Positions 37,346 to 44,031 of a DNA stretch of 44,031 bases are shown here, piece by piece. The stretch's first letter is position 1. Every line of letters begins with the position of its first letter. Origin of the DNA: Lacunisphaera sp. (GTDB lineage: Bacteria; Verrucomicrobiota; Verrucomicrobiia; Opitutales; Opitutaceae); assembly GCA_029945855.1 (NCBI GenBank), contig JAQSDJ010000083.1, positions 1-44,031 of the forward strand. Reading direction: 5' to 3'. A program made the position numbers and the translations under genes. The notes below the pieces were generated by a model. The model was not told the origin of the DNA, searched no databases, and worked only from the letters and a program-made list of their open reading frames with translations.

Positions 37346-38584
37346 TCATTCCACCTGGAACAACTGCGGAGCAAACTCCGCAAGGTAATCGCGCCAGTTG
37401 ATCCAGGTATGGGCGCCTGACGTTTCCTTGTAGAACGGCCTGAAGCCGTGTTTCTCGAGCAAGGCCACCGTGCCGCGAGAGGTGCGCAGGAGGAAGTCGT
37501 CCTTGCCGGTGGCGAACCACAGCAGTTTGAGACCTTTCTTGACCTTGGCATCGTCGAGTTGGGCGGCATGTTGTTTCTCCCATTCCTCGCCCGCGGGCGT
37601 GAGCTTGGGCATCGCCGCAGCGTCCACCGGTTCCGTGCGAGCAGCACCAGGGCGCGCCATCGGAAACGCCGAGATCAAACCTGAACTAAACACCCCAACG
37701 TAGGCAAAACGCTCCAGATGCGAAACGGCGATGGCGAGCGTTTGCCCGCCTCCCATCGACAACCCGGCGATCGCCCGGTGCGGCCGGTCGGTCAGCACCC
37801 GGTAGTGCGTCTCCGCATAGGGCATGATGTCGGTCTCGAACTCCCGCACGAATTCATCCATCGGGGGCAACCCGCCGGAGCCCGTGTTGAACGGGCCGGT
37901 ATGCCCGGCCGGCATCACGATCACCATCGGCTTGGCCTTCTTCGCCGCGATGAGATTGTCCAAGATGAAGCCGGCGCGGCCGACGGAGGTCCATGAATCG
38001 TCGCTGTCGCCCACACCGTGGAGCAAATAGAGGATCGGGTAATTCCCTTTCCCCAATTCGTATCCAGGAGGCGTGTATACATGCATCCGCCGGATCTTGC
38101 CGAGCGTTTTGGAGTAATAGGTGACGGAAGCCACCGCGCCGTGCGGCACGTCCTTGGTGTCCATGAAGTCTGAACCCGGCACGCAAAACACGCTCGACAC
38201 GTTGCCAACGGATTCGCTGACGTCGGGATTGCGCGGGTCGACCACGGGCACGCCCTCAACGGTGAAATTGTAGCGGTAGGCACCCGGAGCGATCGGGCCG
38301 ATCGTGACTTCCCACACCCCGTCGGCGCCCTTTATCGGGGCGGAAACAGGGCTCGTGCCCAAAAGATCGCCACAGCTCAGCCTCACGGACTCGGCCTTCG
38401 GTGCGAGGAGCCGGAAGGTAACGTGCCCGTCGGGCTTCACTTCAGGGGACACGATCTGCGGTCGCCGCGCCGGCGGCGCGGAAGGAGGTGGGGTGGCGGC
38501 AGCCGGTTGTTGGGCGAGCAAGCCGGCGGCCAGGCTGAGCGCCAACCACCCGCTTGCGATGATGCGATAGCGAATATGATTCAT
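37346..38584 (-). CDS. CE1-like carbohydrate esterase with N-terminal CBM48/Ig-like domain
   Basis: The 412-residue exported protein has a signal peptide ending near LLAQ and a Pro/Ala linker. A CBM48-type domain covers residues about 45-125 (VTFRLLAPKAESVRLS, GAYRYNFTVEGV), and an esterase-D/CE1 domain follows. The domain shows YLLHGVGDSDDSW, nucleophile motif IAGLSMGGGQTL near 273-284, GKDDFLL (acid region) near 362 and SGAHTW near 389 (His). Family members are feruloyl or acetylxylan esterases that remove side-chain esters from plant polysaccharides. The stop at 37346 lies next to the transposase scar. A C-rich, SD-less leader (CTCCCCCAAAAAAACACC) precedes the ATG. Confidence 0.9.
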   Translation of the reverse strand: MNHIRYRIIASGWLALSLAAGLLAQQPAAATPPPSAPPARRPQIVSPEVKPDGHVTFRLLAPKAESVRLSCGDLLGTSPVSAPIKGADGVWEVTIGPIAPGAYRYNFTVEGVPVVDPRNPDVSESVGNVSSVFCVPGSDFMDTKDVPHGAVASVTYYSKTLGKIRRMHVYTPPGYELGKGNYPILYLLHGVGDSDDSWTSVGRAGFILDNLIAAKKAKPMVIVMPAGHTGPFNTGSGGLPPMDEFVREFETDIMPYAETHYRVLTDRPHRAIAGLSMGGGQTLAIAVSHLERFAYVGVFSSGLISAFPMARPGAARTEPVDAAAMPKLTPAGEEWEKQHAAQLDDAKVKKGLKLLWFATGKDDFLLRTSRGTVALLEKHGFRPFYKETSGAHTWINWRDYLAEFAPQLFQVE

Positions 38585-38782
38585 GGTGTTTTTTTGGGGG
38601 AGTTTTTTGTCTCTTCGAGAATTCGAGGGATTGTCGGAAAAACAGAGCGCCCGGGGCCAAGCCGATCAGGAAACTTGGACTGACGGGGTTCGGTTTATTC
38701 ATGATGGCGCTTCCCGTGTTATGAGTGGCGATCTCCACCGACTTGGCCGATGTTGAGCGGTAATTTCATAAACTGGCGGAGT

Positions 38783-38798
38783 CTTTGGTGGGCCAAAG
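38783..38798. repeat. Small hairpin downstream of the carboxylesterase gene
   Basis: CTTTGG and CCAAAG flank the loop TGGG, 39 bp past the end of the gene that stops at 38837. No T-run follows on the minus strand, so it is at best a weak terminator. It lies in the 252-bp gap before the CE1-like gene, in which no gene is seen. Confidence 0.3.
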
Positions 38799-38836
38799 AA
38801 TAACCAGCACCTGGCCAAGAGATATTCATTTACCTG

Positions 38837-40423
38837 TTACGGCGGTGGTAACCCCGTCAGTATTTCCCTGACATCTTTAAGCGGGTCGATTTGCACCTGA
38901 CATTCCAGATTGAAGACCATGGTTGCCCGGTCTTTCAGGTCATAGGTGGGCCAATGAATCAAACCGGTATGGTTCGGATTACCATGATGGGCAAAGGTCA
39001 TCCACGCCATGGACATGTTCCGGGCCAGACTGATGACTTCATCGTTCACCACCGCCCCTCGTATAAACTGGGGCATGATTGAAGTGTGATTGAATACAAA
39101 GGGCAGCTCCATGGAATGGGCGGACCGGGGATTCGCGCCGCCCGGGGGAACGACTCCATAATCAAACCGATACATGTATACCGGTGCCGGTTGCGCGACT
39201 TTCCGTTCAGCCGCTCTGATTGCGGCCATGTGGAACACCGTATCGGCCACAAACACACTATAAATGTCGGGGAGCGAATAGTCCGGATAATATTTCTTAT
39301 AGGCCGCGATCAGCTGATCCGTCTTGTCTCCCGCCCGCTTCCGGATGGCATCCAGTATCAGTTTTTCATCGGTCATGGCCCGGCCCATCTCGTCCTTGTT
39401 GGAACCTATGATCAGCGGAATATTGGCCGACATTGCCGGCGCCACGGGATCATAAGGATCATTCGGCAAGGCTAAACCGTCCACCACCGGTAAAAACCCA
39501 ATCCCACTTCGCCCCGAAGAGGGACCATCCGCAGAAAACGGAACCGAGCTTTTCTCAATCAACGTCATCGGCGCCACCTTGAGCAATGCCGCGATATCCC
39601 CCGGCTTGATCCCCAGATTCCGGAAAATATCATCGGTTGATTTACCGGCCTCTTCACTGGGCGCGGCAAAGAATGCCCCGCTTTGCGAGATGGCCTTATG
39701 AAACAAGCCAGTGGCGGAGGGCATGCCCAGCAAGGTCGTGACTTTACCGCCTCCGCCCGACTGTCCGAATAGTGTGACGTTGCCAGGATCGCCCCCGAAT
39801 CCGGCTATATTCTCCCTGACCCATTGCAGTGCCGCCACTATATCCAACATGCCGGCATTCCCGGATTGCGCATATTTCTTGTCGAGATGCCCCAGATACA
39901 GAAAACCGAGAGCCCCGAGACGATGGGTAACGGTGACGAGAACGACCTCCCCGTTCTTGACCATATCGCGACCGTTGAAAAAAGGATCGGAACCGGCGCC
40001 ACTCGTAAAACCACCCCCGTGACACCAGAACATCACCGGCAACTTTCTGCTGCTTTTGATTGTCGGGGCCCAGATATCGACGAACTGACAATTCTCGCTC
40101 ATGCCGACACCGGTTTTCGGAACAGACTGATAGCTCTTCGGGCCATACACGATGGCCTCCCTTATGCCCGCCCAGGGGGCAAGCGGAGTAGGCGGAAGGA
40201 ATCGGTTGTCGCCGTCGGAAGGACCCGCGTAGGGCACCCCTTTGAATACAGCACATCCTCGGTTCATTCTTCCCTTCAGCTTTCCATATTTGGTATCAAC
40301 GATCACCGCCTCGTCATCGGCGGCATCGCTTCCGAATACTTTGACGGCGGAACTTAACCCTATGCCGGCTCCAATGCAGCCGGCGCCCACGGTTTTAATA
40401 AAATCTCTGCGATGAATTGTCAT
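38837..40423 (-). CDS. Tat-exported type-B carboxylesterase (first of a tandem pair)
   Basis: The 528-residue protein begins with a twin-arginine signal (HRRDFIKTVGAGCIGAG). Type-B carboxylesterase landmarks follow. FKGVPYAGP is near residues 59-67, ENCQFVDIW is the family's E-D-C-L-x-L-N segment, WCHGGGF is the oxyanion hole, and VTLFGQSGGGGKV near 216-228 has the nucleophile Ser but with Gln-Ser in place of the usual Glu-Ser. Likely acid and His residues are in SNKDEMGRA and ARSAHSMELPF. It is probably an acyl or aryl esterase acting on glycan-linked esters. Its base composition is visibly less GC-rich than in the flanking genes, which suggests a separate origin. It lies 95 bp downstream of its paralogue. 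Confidence 0.9.
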   Translation of the reverse strand: MTIHRRDFIKTVGAGCIGAGIGLSSAVKVFGSDAADDEAVIVDTKYGKLKGRMNRGCAVFKGVPYAGPSDGDNRFLPPTPLAPWAGIREAIVYGPKSYQSVPKTGVGMSENCQFVDIWAPTIKSSRKLPVMFWCHGGGFTSGAGSDPFFNGRDMVKNGEVVLVTVTHRLGALGFLYLGHLDKKYAQSGNAGMLDIVAALQWVRENIAGFGGDPGNVTLFGQSGGGGKVTTLLGMPSATGLFHKAISQSGAFFAAPSEEAGKSTDDIFRNLGIKPGDIAALLKVAPMTLIEKSSVPFSADGPSSGRSGIGFLPVVDGLALPNDPYDPVAPAMSANIPLIIGSNKDEMGRAMTDEKLILDAIRKRAGDKTDQLIAAYKKYYPDYSLPDIYSVFVADTVFHMAAIRAAERKVAQPAPVYMYRFDYGVVPPGGANPRSAHSMELPFVFNHTSIMPQFIRGAVVNDEVISLARNMSMAWMTFAHHGNPNHTGLIHWPTYDLKDRATMVFNLECQVQIDPLKDVREILTGLPPP

Positions 40424-40518
40424 GATTTTTGCTGGGGGTGATCAGTTGAACCAGGATAAAGCAGGAGAGATAATGGCCGGGAATATGTGGCTCGGTGGCT
40501 ATACACCGGCTCCGGCCA

Positions 40519-42147
40519 TTAGAGCAGGGCGTGCGACGGCATGTCCTTCAGCATGAGACGCTCGTCCTGATCGGGATCGTTCACGGCTTGGCTCTGGGGG
40601 ACATCGAACACCATGGTTGCACGTTCGGTCGTCGTAAACGCCGGCCAGGCCAGCCCGTTTTGGCTCGGATCGCCGGTTCGGGCAAAAGCCGCCCAGGCGC
40701 CGCTGAGCGCCCGGGAAAGCTGCTCAGATTCCGGATAAAGCACCGAGCGCATGATGAGCGGCAGGTCCGCGGTGTGAAAGGCTCTGAGCTTTCCGTTGAA
40801 CAGGGGCGTGTTCCATTGGAAGTAATACTTGAAAACTTTCGCCCGGCCTTGCGTCACTTTTAGTTCCGCCTGCTTGGTTGCATTATAACGCGCACCGCGA
40901 TCCGTCGAGATGCGGAAATACAGATTGCTCGGAGTTTCCTTGGGGAATTTCTGCCGGTAGAGGGTTAGCAGGGCGTCAACCTGGTCCTCGGGGATGCCAG
41001 CCTTGAGCTCGGTCGCTCGCAGTCCGGCCCAATCGAGTGTAAAGAGTTCACCCTTCCCCAGGGACATGGACGTGCTTTCATCCTTGTCGTTCCCGACCAG
41101 CAGGGGCACCTCCGCGGAGGCTTCAGGAGCGTCAGGATCCCACGGATGCCGCAGCAGCGAATGGCCGTCGATCACCATACCGACCCCCGCCGCACCACCC
41201 AGCCCCTGACCTGCGCTTAATTTGACCAGCTCTGCCGCAGGAATTCGCTGCAGATCTTCCACCGTGCTCAGGCCAAACTTGGTTAGGATGGCTTGCGCTC
41301 CTTTCGTGGCGCTGCCGGGATCGCCCGCCCGCAACATGCTTCCACTTTGAATGCACGCCTTGTGAAACAGGCCTTTGGCAGCGGGCATGGCCATCAAGGT
41401 GCTCACCTTGGCACCGCCGCCGGATTCGCCGAAAATGGTGACGTTCGAGGGATCGCCGCCGAAACTGGCGATATTGTCGCGCACCCACTCCAGGGCCGCG
41501 ACGAGATCCAGCTGTCCCACGTTGCCCACGGCGTATTTTTCGCTGAGGCCACCCCAGTAGCTATAGCCAAAAACTCCCAGCCGGTGATTAATTCCCACCA
41601 GCACGACATCCTGTTCGCGCACGTGTTTTTCGGCGAAAAGGACGAGCGAACCCGATTGGGTGGTGAGCCCGCCGCCATGGATATAGACCATGACCGGCCG
41701 TTTGCCACGCAGACTCGGAGTCAAGAGGTTCAAAACGAGGCAGTTTTCGCTCTCAGTTTGCCGGATGACTTCTTCGGTCGACCGGCCTCCACCAAAATAC
41801 TGCCCTACCATTCCTTTATTCAACACGCCGGCCCCGCCCCCGGCACACCGGGGACCGGACACCAACGCGTCGCGAACTCCGGCCCAGCTCGCCGCTTTTG
41901 TCGGCGGCAAAAACCGCCCGGCGCCTTCCGTCGGCCCGCCATAGGGCACGCCCCGAAAGAAAAGCACGCCTTCGCTGTTAACGCCGCGAATCTTGCCATA
42001 GATAGTCTCCGCGTCGACCGGCCCGCCAGAGGGGACGGCGGGCAGCGGAGTTGATCCGCTCTCTGCTGCAGCGGGCAACCGCGAGAGCAGAAGAGCCGAG
42101 CCGCCGACGAGTGAATGGAGGAGAAACGATCTGCGATCAATATTCAT
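40519..42147 (-). CDS. Tat-exported type-B carboxylesterase (second of a tandem pair)
   Basis: The 542-residue protein starts MNIDRRSFLLHSLVGGSALL, a twin-arginine signal. It shows FFRGVPYGGP, SENCLVLNLLTP, YIHGGGL (oxyanion hole) and VTIFGESGGGAKV (nucleophile Ser in the canonical G-E-S-x-G form). NDKDEST near residue 353 is the likely acid region and AFHTADLPLIMR near 460 the His. It shares its overall design and many blocks with the gene at 38837-40423 (for example EKYAVGNVGQLDLVAALEW against KKYAQSGNAGMLDIVAALQW), so the pair arose by old duplication or parallel capture. Divergence and different GC content argue against a recent tandem copy. The GH43-like gene ends 108 bp upstream. Confidence 0.9.
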   Translation of the reverse strand: MNIDRRSFLLHSLVGGSALLLSRLPAAAESGSTPLPAVPSGGPVDAETIYGKIRGVNSEGVLFFRGVPYGGPTEGAGRFLPPTKAASWAGVRDALVSGPRCAGGGAGVLNKGMVGQYFGGGRSTEEVIRQTESENCLVLNLLTPSLRGKRPVMVYIHGGGLTTQSGSLVLFAEKHVREQDVVLVGINHRLGVFGYSYWGGLSEKYAVGNVGQLDLVAALEWVRDNIASFGGDPSNVTIFGESGGGAKVSTLMAMPAAKGLFHKACIQSGSMLRAGDPGSATKGAQAILTKFGLSTVEDLQRIPAAELVKLSAGQGLGGAAGVGMVIDGHSLLRHPWDPDAPEASAEVPLLVGNDKDESTSMSLGKGELFTLDWAGLRATELKAGIPEDQVDALLTLYRQKFPKETPSNLYFRISTDRGARYNATKQAELKVTQGRAKVFKYYFQWNTPLFNGKLRAFHTADLPLIMRSVLYPESEQLSRALSGAWAAFARTGDPSQNGLAWPAFTTTERATMVFDVPQSQAVNDPDQDERLMLKDMPSHALL

Positions 42148-42254
42148 GATGATGTTAAGAGAGACTGCGCCACCTGATTATATGGCCAGGAGGGGAATCA
42201 CTGGTCCGGGCAGGATAGCCGGGCGAAGCCACGGCAGATAATTCGGGCAGCGCA

Positions 42255-43274
42255 TTACTCCACAATCCTGGCCTCGCCAGTTTCCATATCGAGCGTCCAA
42301 GGCCTCGGCTCGGGCAGCCACAATTTGCCCCCGCCGATTTCGAGCGGCATCCAGAGGTAGCGGCTGTCCCACTGGGTCTTCGGCTTCCAGATATCGGCCA
42401 TGAAAATCACCGTGGTCGCCTTCGCCCCCGCCACTTTGATCATCATTGTCGATTGCGAGCCATACGTCTTGGTCTCAGGCGGGGCGATGTCCTGGAACTC
42501 AGTCCACGGGCCCGAAAGTGACGGCGCAGTGGCATATTTATTGGCGTTGGGCGCCCAACCGGTCAGCCTCGAGCCGATCGCATAATAAAGACCGTCGTAA
42601 TGCACAATCGCTCCCCCCTCGAGCGGCGAGCGGATGAAACAGACCTCCTTCTCAACATCCAGATAGTCGTCGGACAGACGCGCAATATAGAAACCCCTTT
42701 TTGGCCGGCTCTCGAACACGAGGTAAGCGGAGCCATCGTCATCAATAAACTGCCCGATGTCGCGGCTCTCCAAGCCGAGCGGACGGAAGCTTTTGAGATA
42801 TTGATAATCGCCATCGACCGTGTCGCAGGTGGCAATGCCGACGCGAGCCAATGCATAGCCGTTTCTGGGATCGGAGGTCGGCGACGGCCCGTCGATGTGC
42901 ATATACATCACGAACTTTTTGGTCTTCTCGTTGTAAAATACCTTGGGGCGCTCCAGCACCCACTTGGGCCCAAAGTTTTCCGGGTCGGACAGCTTGATGA
43001 CCTGATTGCGAAACGTCCAATGCGCCAGATCCTTCGAGGAATAACAGGCGACATAGCGTTTGCCTGGATCGTTGTCTTCCGACCGATCTTCGCCGAACCA
43101 GAAATACGTGTCGCCGAGCTTGATGATACCGCCACCGTGCGCCTGCACGTGCCGGCCGCGGTCGTCGGGCCACGTCTCGCCGGGCTTGATCGTCTGGGGC
43201 GCGGCGCCACCGGGCGCGGCGAGAAGAATACTGCCAAGCATAAGGGCGGGCGGAAAAAAGCGGAGGAGGTTCAT
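42255..43274 (-). CDS. GH43 subfamily-24-like exo-beta-1,3-galactanase candidate
   Basis: The ATG at 43274 gives 339 residues with a signal peptide (MNLLRFFPPALMLGSILLAA). The propeller opens with VQAHGGGIIKLGDTYFWFGED near residues 40-60, a signature of GH43_24 and related exo-beta-1,3-galactanases in which the usual base Asp is missing. RDIGQFIDDDG near 170 carries the pKa-modulating Asp, PLEGGAIVHYDG near 217 the general acid Glu, and YGSQSTMMI near 275 the Gln that stands in for the base in characterised members. Such enzymes shorten the beta-1,3-galactan core of arabinogalactans. No additional CBM is present. It lies between a carboxylesterase and a GH2 gene. The subfamily call is by eye; GH43_34 is an alternative. 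Confidence 0.85.
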   Translation of the reverse strand: MNLLRFFPPALMLGSILLAAPGGAAPQTIKPGETWPDDRGRHVQAHGGGIIKLGDTYFWFGEDRSEDNDPGKRYVACYSSKDLAHWTFRNQVIKLSDPENFGPKWVLERPKVFYNEKTKKFVMYMHIDGPSPTSDPRNGYALARVGIATCDTVDGDYQYLKSFRPLGLESRDIGQFIDDDGSAYLVFESRPKRGFYIARLSDDYLDVEKEVCFIRSPLEGGAIVHYDGLYYAIGSRLTGWAPNANKYATAPSLSGPWTEFQDIAPPETKTYGSQSTMMIKVAGAKATTVIFMADIWKPKTQWDSRYLWMPLEIGGGKLWLPEPRPWTLDMETGEARIVE

Positions 43275-43370
43275 GGCATTACTGGTTTCACGGATAAGGG
43301 AGTGATGGGCGGGAGACAAAACAAGCCGCCAAGTGAGCCCAAGGGCGGCGTTTCAGGTCGGTGGCGGGAG

Positions 43371-44031
43371 TTAGGGCTTCCGGGTTTCCAGATCAGCGGC
43401 GGTCATGATCTGAACCACGGCAGCTTCGATTCCCTCGCTTTCAGCCTTCAGGGTTATCGTGCCTGCTTTGGTCGAAGCCCGGAGAATGACGAGTGCCTTG
43501 CCCCGGAACGTGAGACACTCAGTCTTTTGAAAGCTGACCGGCTGGTCCGGACGGGCATTCCCCGCGGCGGCGAGTTCTCCCTCGCCGCTTATGGTGAAGT
43601 TCACCGGCAGGGCCGCGTTCGGGATGAGCCGGCCTTTTTCATCGGCGATTTCCACGGTAACAAAGGAGAGATCACCCCGGTTGGCCCGGATCGTCGCACG
43701 ATCCGGCGTGAGAATGATCTGCTTTGGCTTTCCCGCCGACACGAGCACCTTTGAGACCACTTCCTTTCCCTCCAGATAACCGATGGCCTTCAATTCTCCC
43801 GCCTCGTAGGGCACCTCAAATTGCGCCGTCAATTCAGTGGCCTGAACGATGGGCGTCATGGTCATTGCGAACCTCGGAATGCGCAGAGGTTTCGGCACAA
43901 TATCCTGCTCGCCGATTATCTGGCCGTTCAATTCCAGCCGAACGCGGCTGCACCGGGTGTAGACATTCACCTGCAGTTTCAGTCCCGTCCCACAGGGAGC
44001 GGGCATGACGGTGCAACTGCTTGCATCAGAG
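43371..44031 (-). CDS. GH2-family glycosidase, C-terminal part only (gene continues past the window)
   Basis: The frame is open to the window edge, so the 5' end is missing. The visible 219 or so residues match the C-terminal module of large GH2 enzymes. NVYTRCSRVRLELNGQ is the VYSN-x-D-x-VELFLNG strand of the DUF4982-like domain. VPYEAGELKAIGYLEGKE comes next, then an Ig-like domain with LTPDRATIRANRGDLSFVTV and ISGEGELAAAGN. No catalytic residue can be seen. In complete members the TIM barrel precedes this part, and they act as beta-galactosidases or related enzymes. Its stop lies 96 bp before the GH43_24-like start, so the two are probably in one transcript. Confidence 0.85.
   Translation of the reverse strand, partial: SDASSCTVMPAPCGTGLKLQVNVYTRCSRVRLELNGQIIGEQDIVPKPLRIPRFAMTMTPIVQATELTAQFEVPYEAGELKAIGYLEGKEVVSKVLVSAGKPKQIILTPDRATIRANRGDLSFVTVEIADEKGRLIPNAALPVNFTISGEGELAAAGNARPDQPVSFQKTECLTFRGKALVILRASTKAGTITLKAESEGIEAAVVQIMTAADLETRKP

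Overview
The window reads as chromosomal DNA of a GC-rich, Gram-negative polysaccharide degrader, most likely an Opitutaceae-type member of the Verrucomicrobiota. The evidence is indirect. There is one TonB-dependent receptor with an N-terminal carboxypeptidase-regulatory-like domain and no SusD partner. Several oxidoreductases and esterases carry Tat signals. Almost every gene encodes an exported protein, operons are tightly packed, and none of the inspected starts has a Shine-Dalgarno sequence. No rRNA, tRNA, CRISPR array or intact insertion sequence was seen.

Layout. Positions 1-128 hold a fragment of a second TonB receptor. A complete TonB-dependent receptor (115-3288, minus) is divergent, across a hairpin-rich 445-bp control region, from a six-gene plus-strand operon (3734-18992). 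That operon encodes a large secreted protein of unknown family (A), a GH43 with an F5/8-type C-terminal domain, a second unknown-family protein (B), a small lysozyme-fold-like protein, a GH78 rhamnosidase and a GH106 rhamnosidase. It runs head-on into, and overlaps by 60 bp, an eight-gene minus-strand operon (35680 down to 18933). In transcription order this has GH106, GH95 (frameshifted near its 3' end), unknown-family protein C with a PA14-like domain, a CE7/AXE1-like esterase, a GH2 enzyme, an SGNH esterase, an exported TIM-barrel isomerase and a Tat-exported Gfo/Idh/MocA oxidoreductase. Beyond 35.8 kb a looser minus-strand block has an alpha/beta hydrolase, an IS4-type transposase remnant, a CE1-like esterase, two Tat-exported type-B carboxylesterases, a GH43_24-like exo-galactanase candidate and the C-terminal part of a second GH2 enzyme that runs off the window.

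Working model (inference). The locus dismantles an acylated, rhamnose-rich, fucose- or galactose-decorated plant-type glycan such as a rhamnogalacturonan or arabinogalactan. Oligosaccharides enter through the TonB receptor. Esterases strip acyl groups, three rhamnosidases plus GH95, GH2 and GH43 trim side chains, and the exported oxidoreductase/isomerase pair may oxidise and rearrange a released sugar or glycoside in the periplasm. No sulfatase, polysaccharide lyase, sugar kinase or regulator gene is visible. The least explained parts are the three paralogous 960-1080-residue secreted proteins A, B and C and the exported oxidoreductase/isomerase pair.
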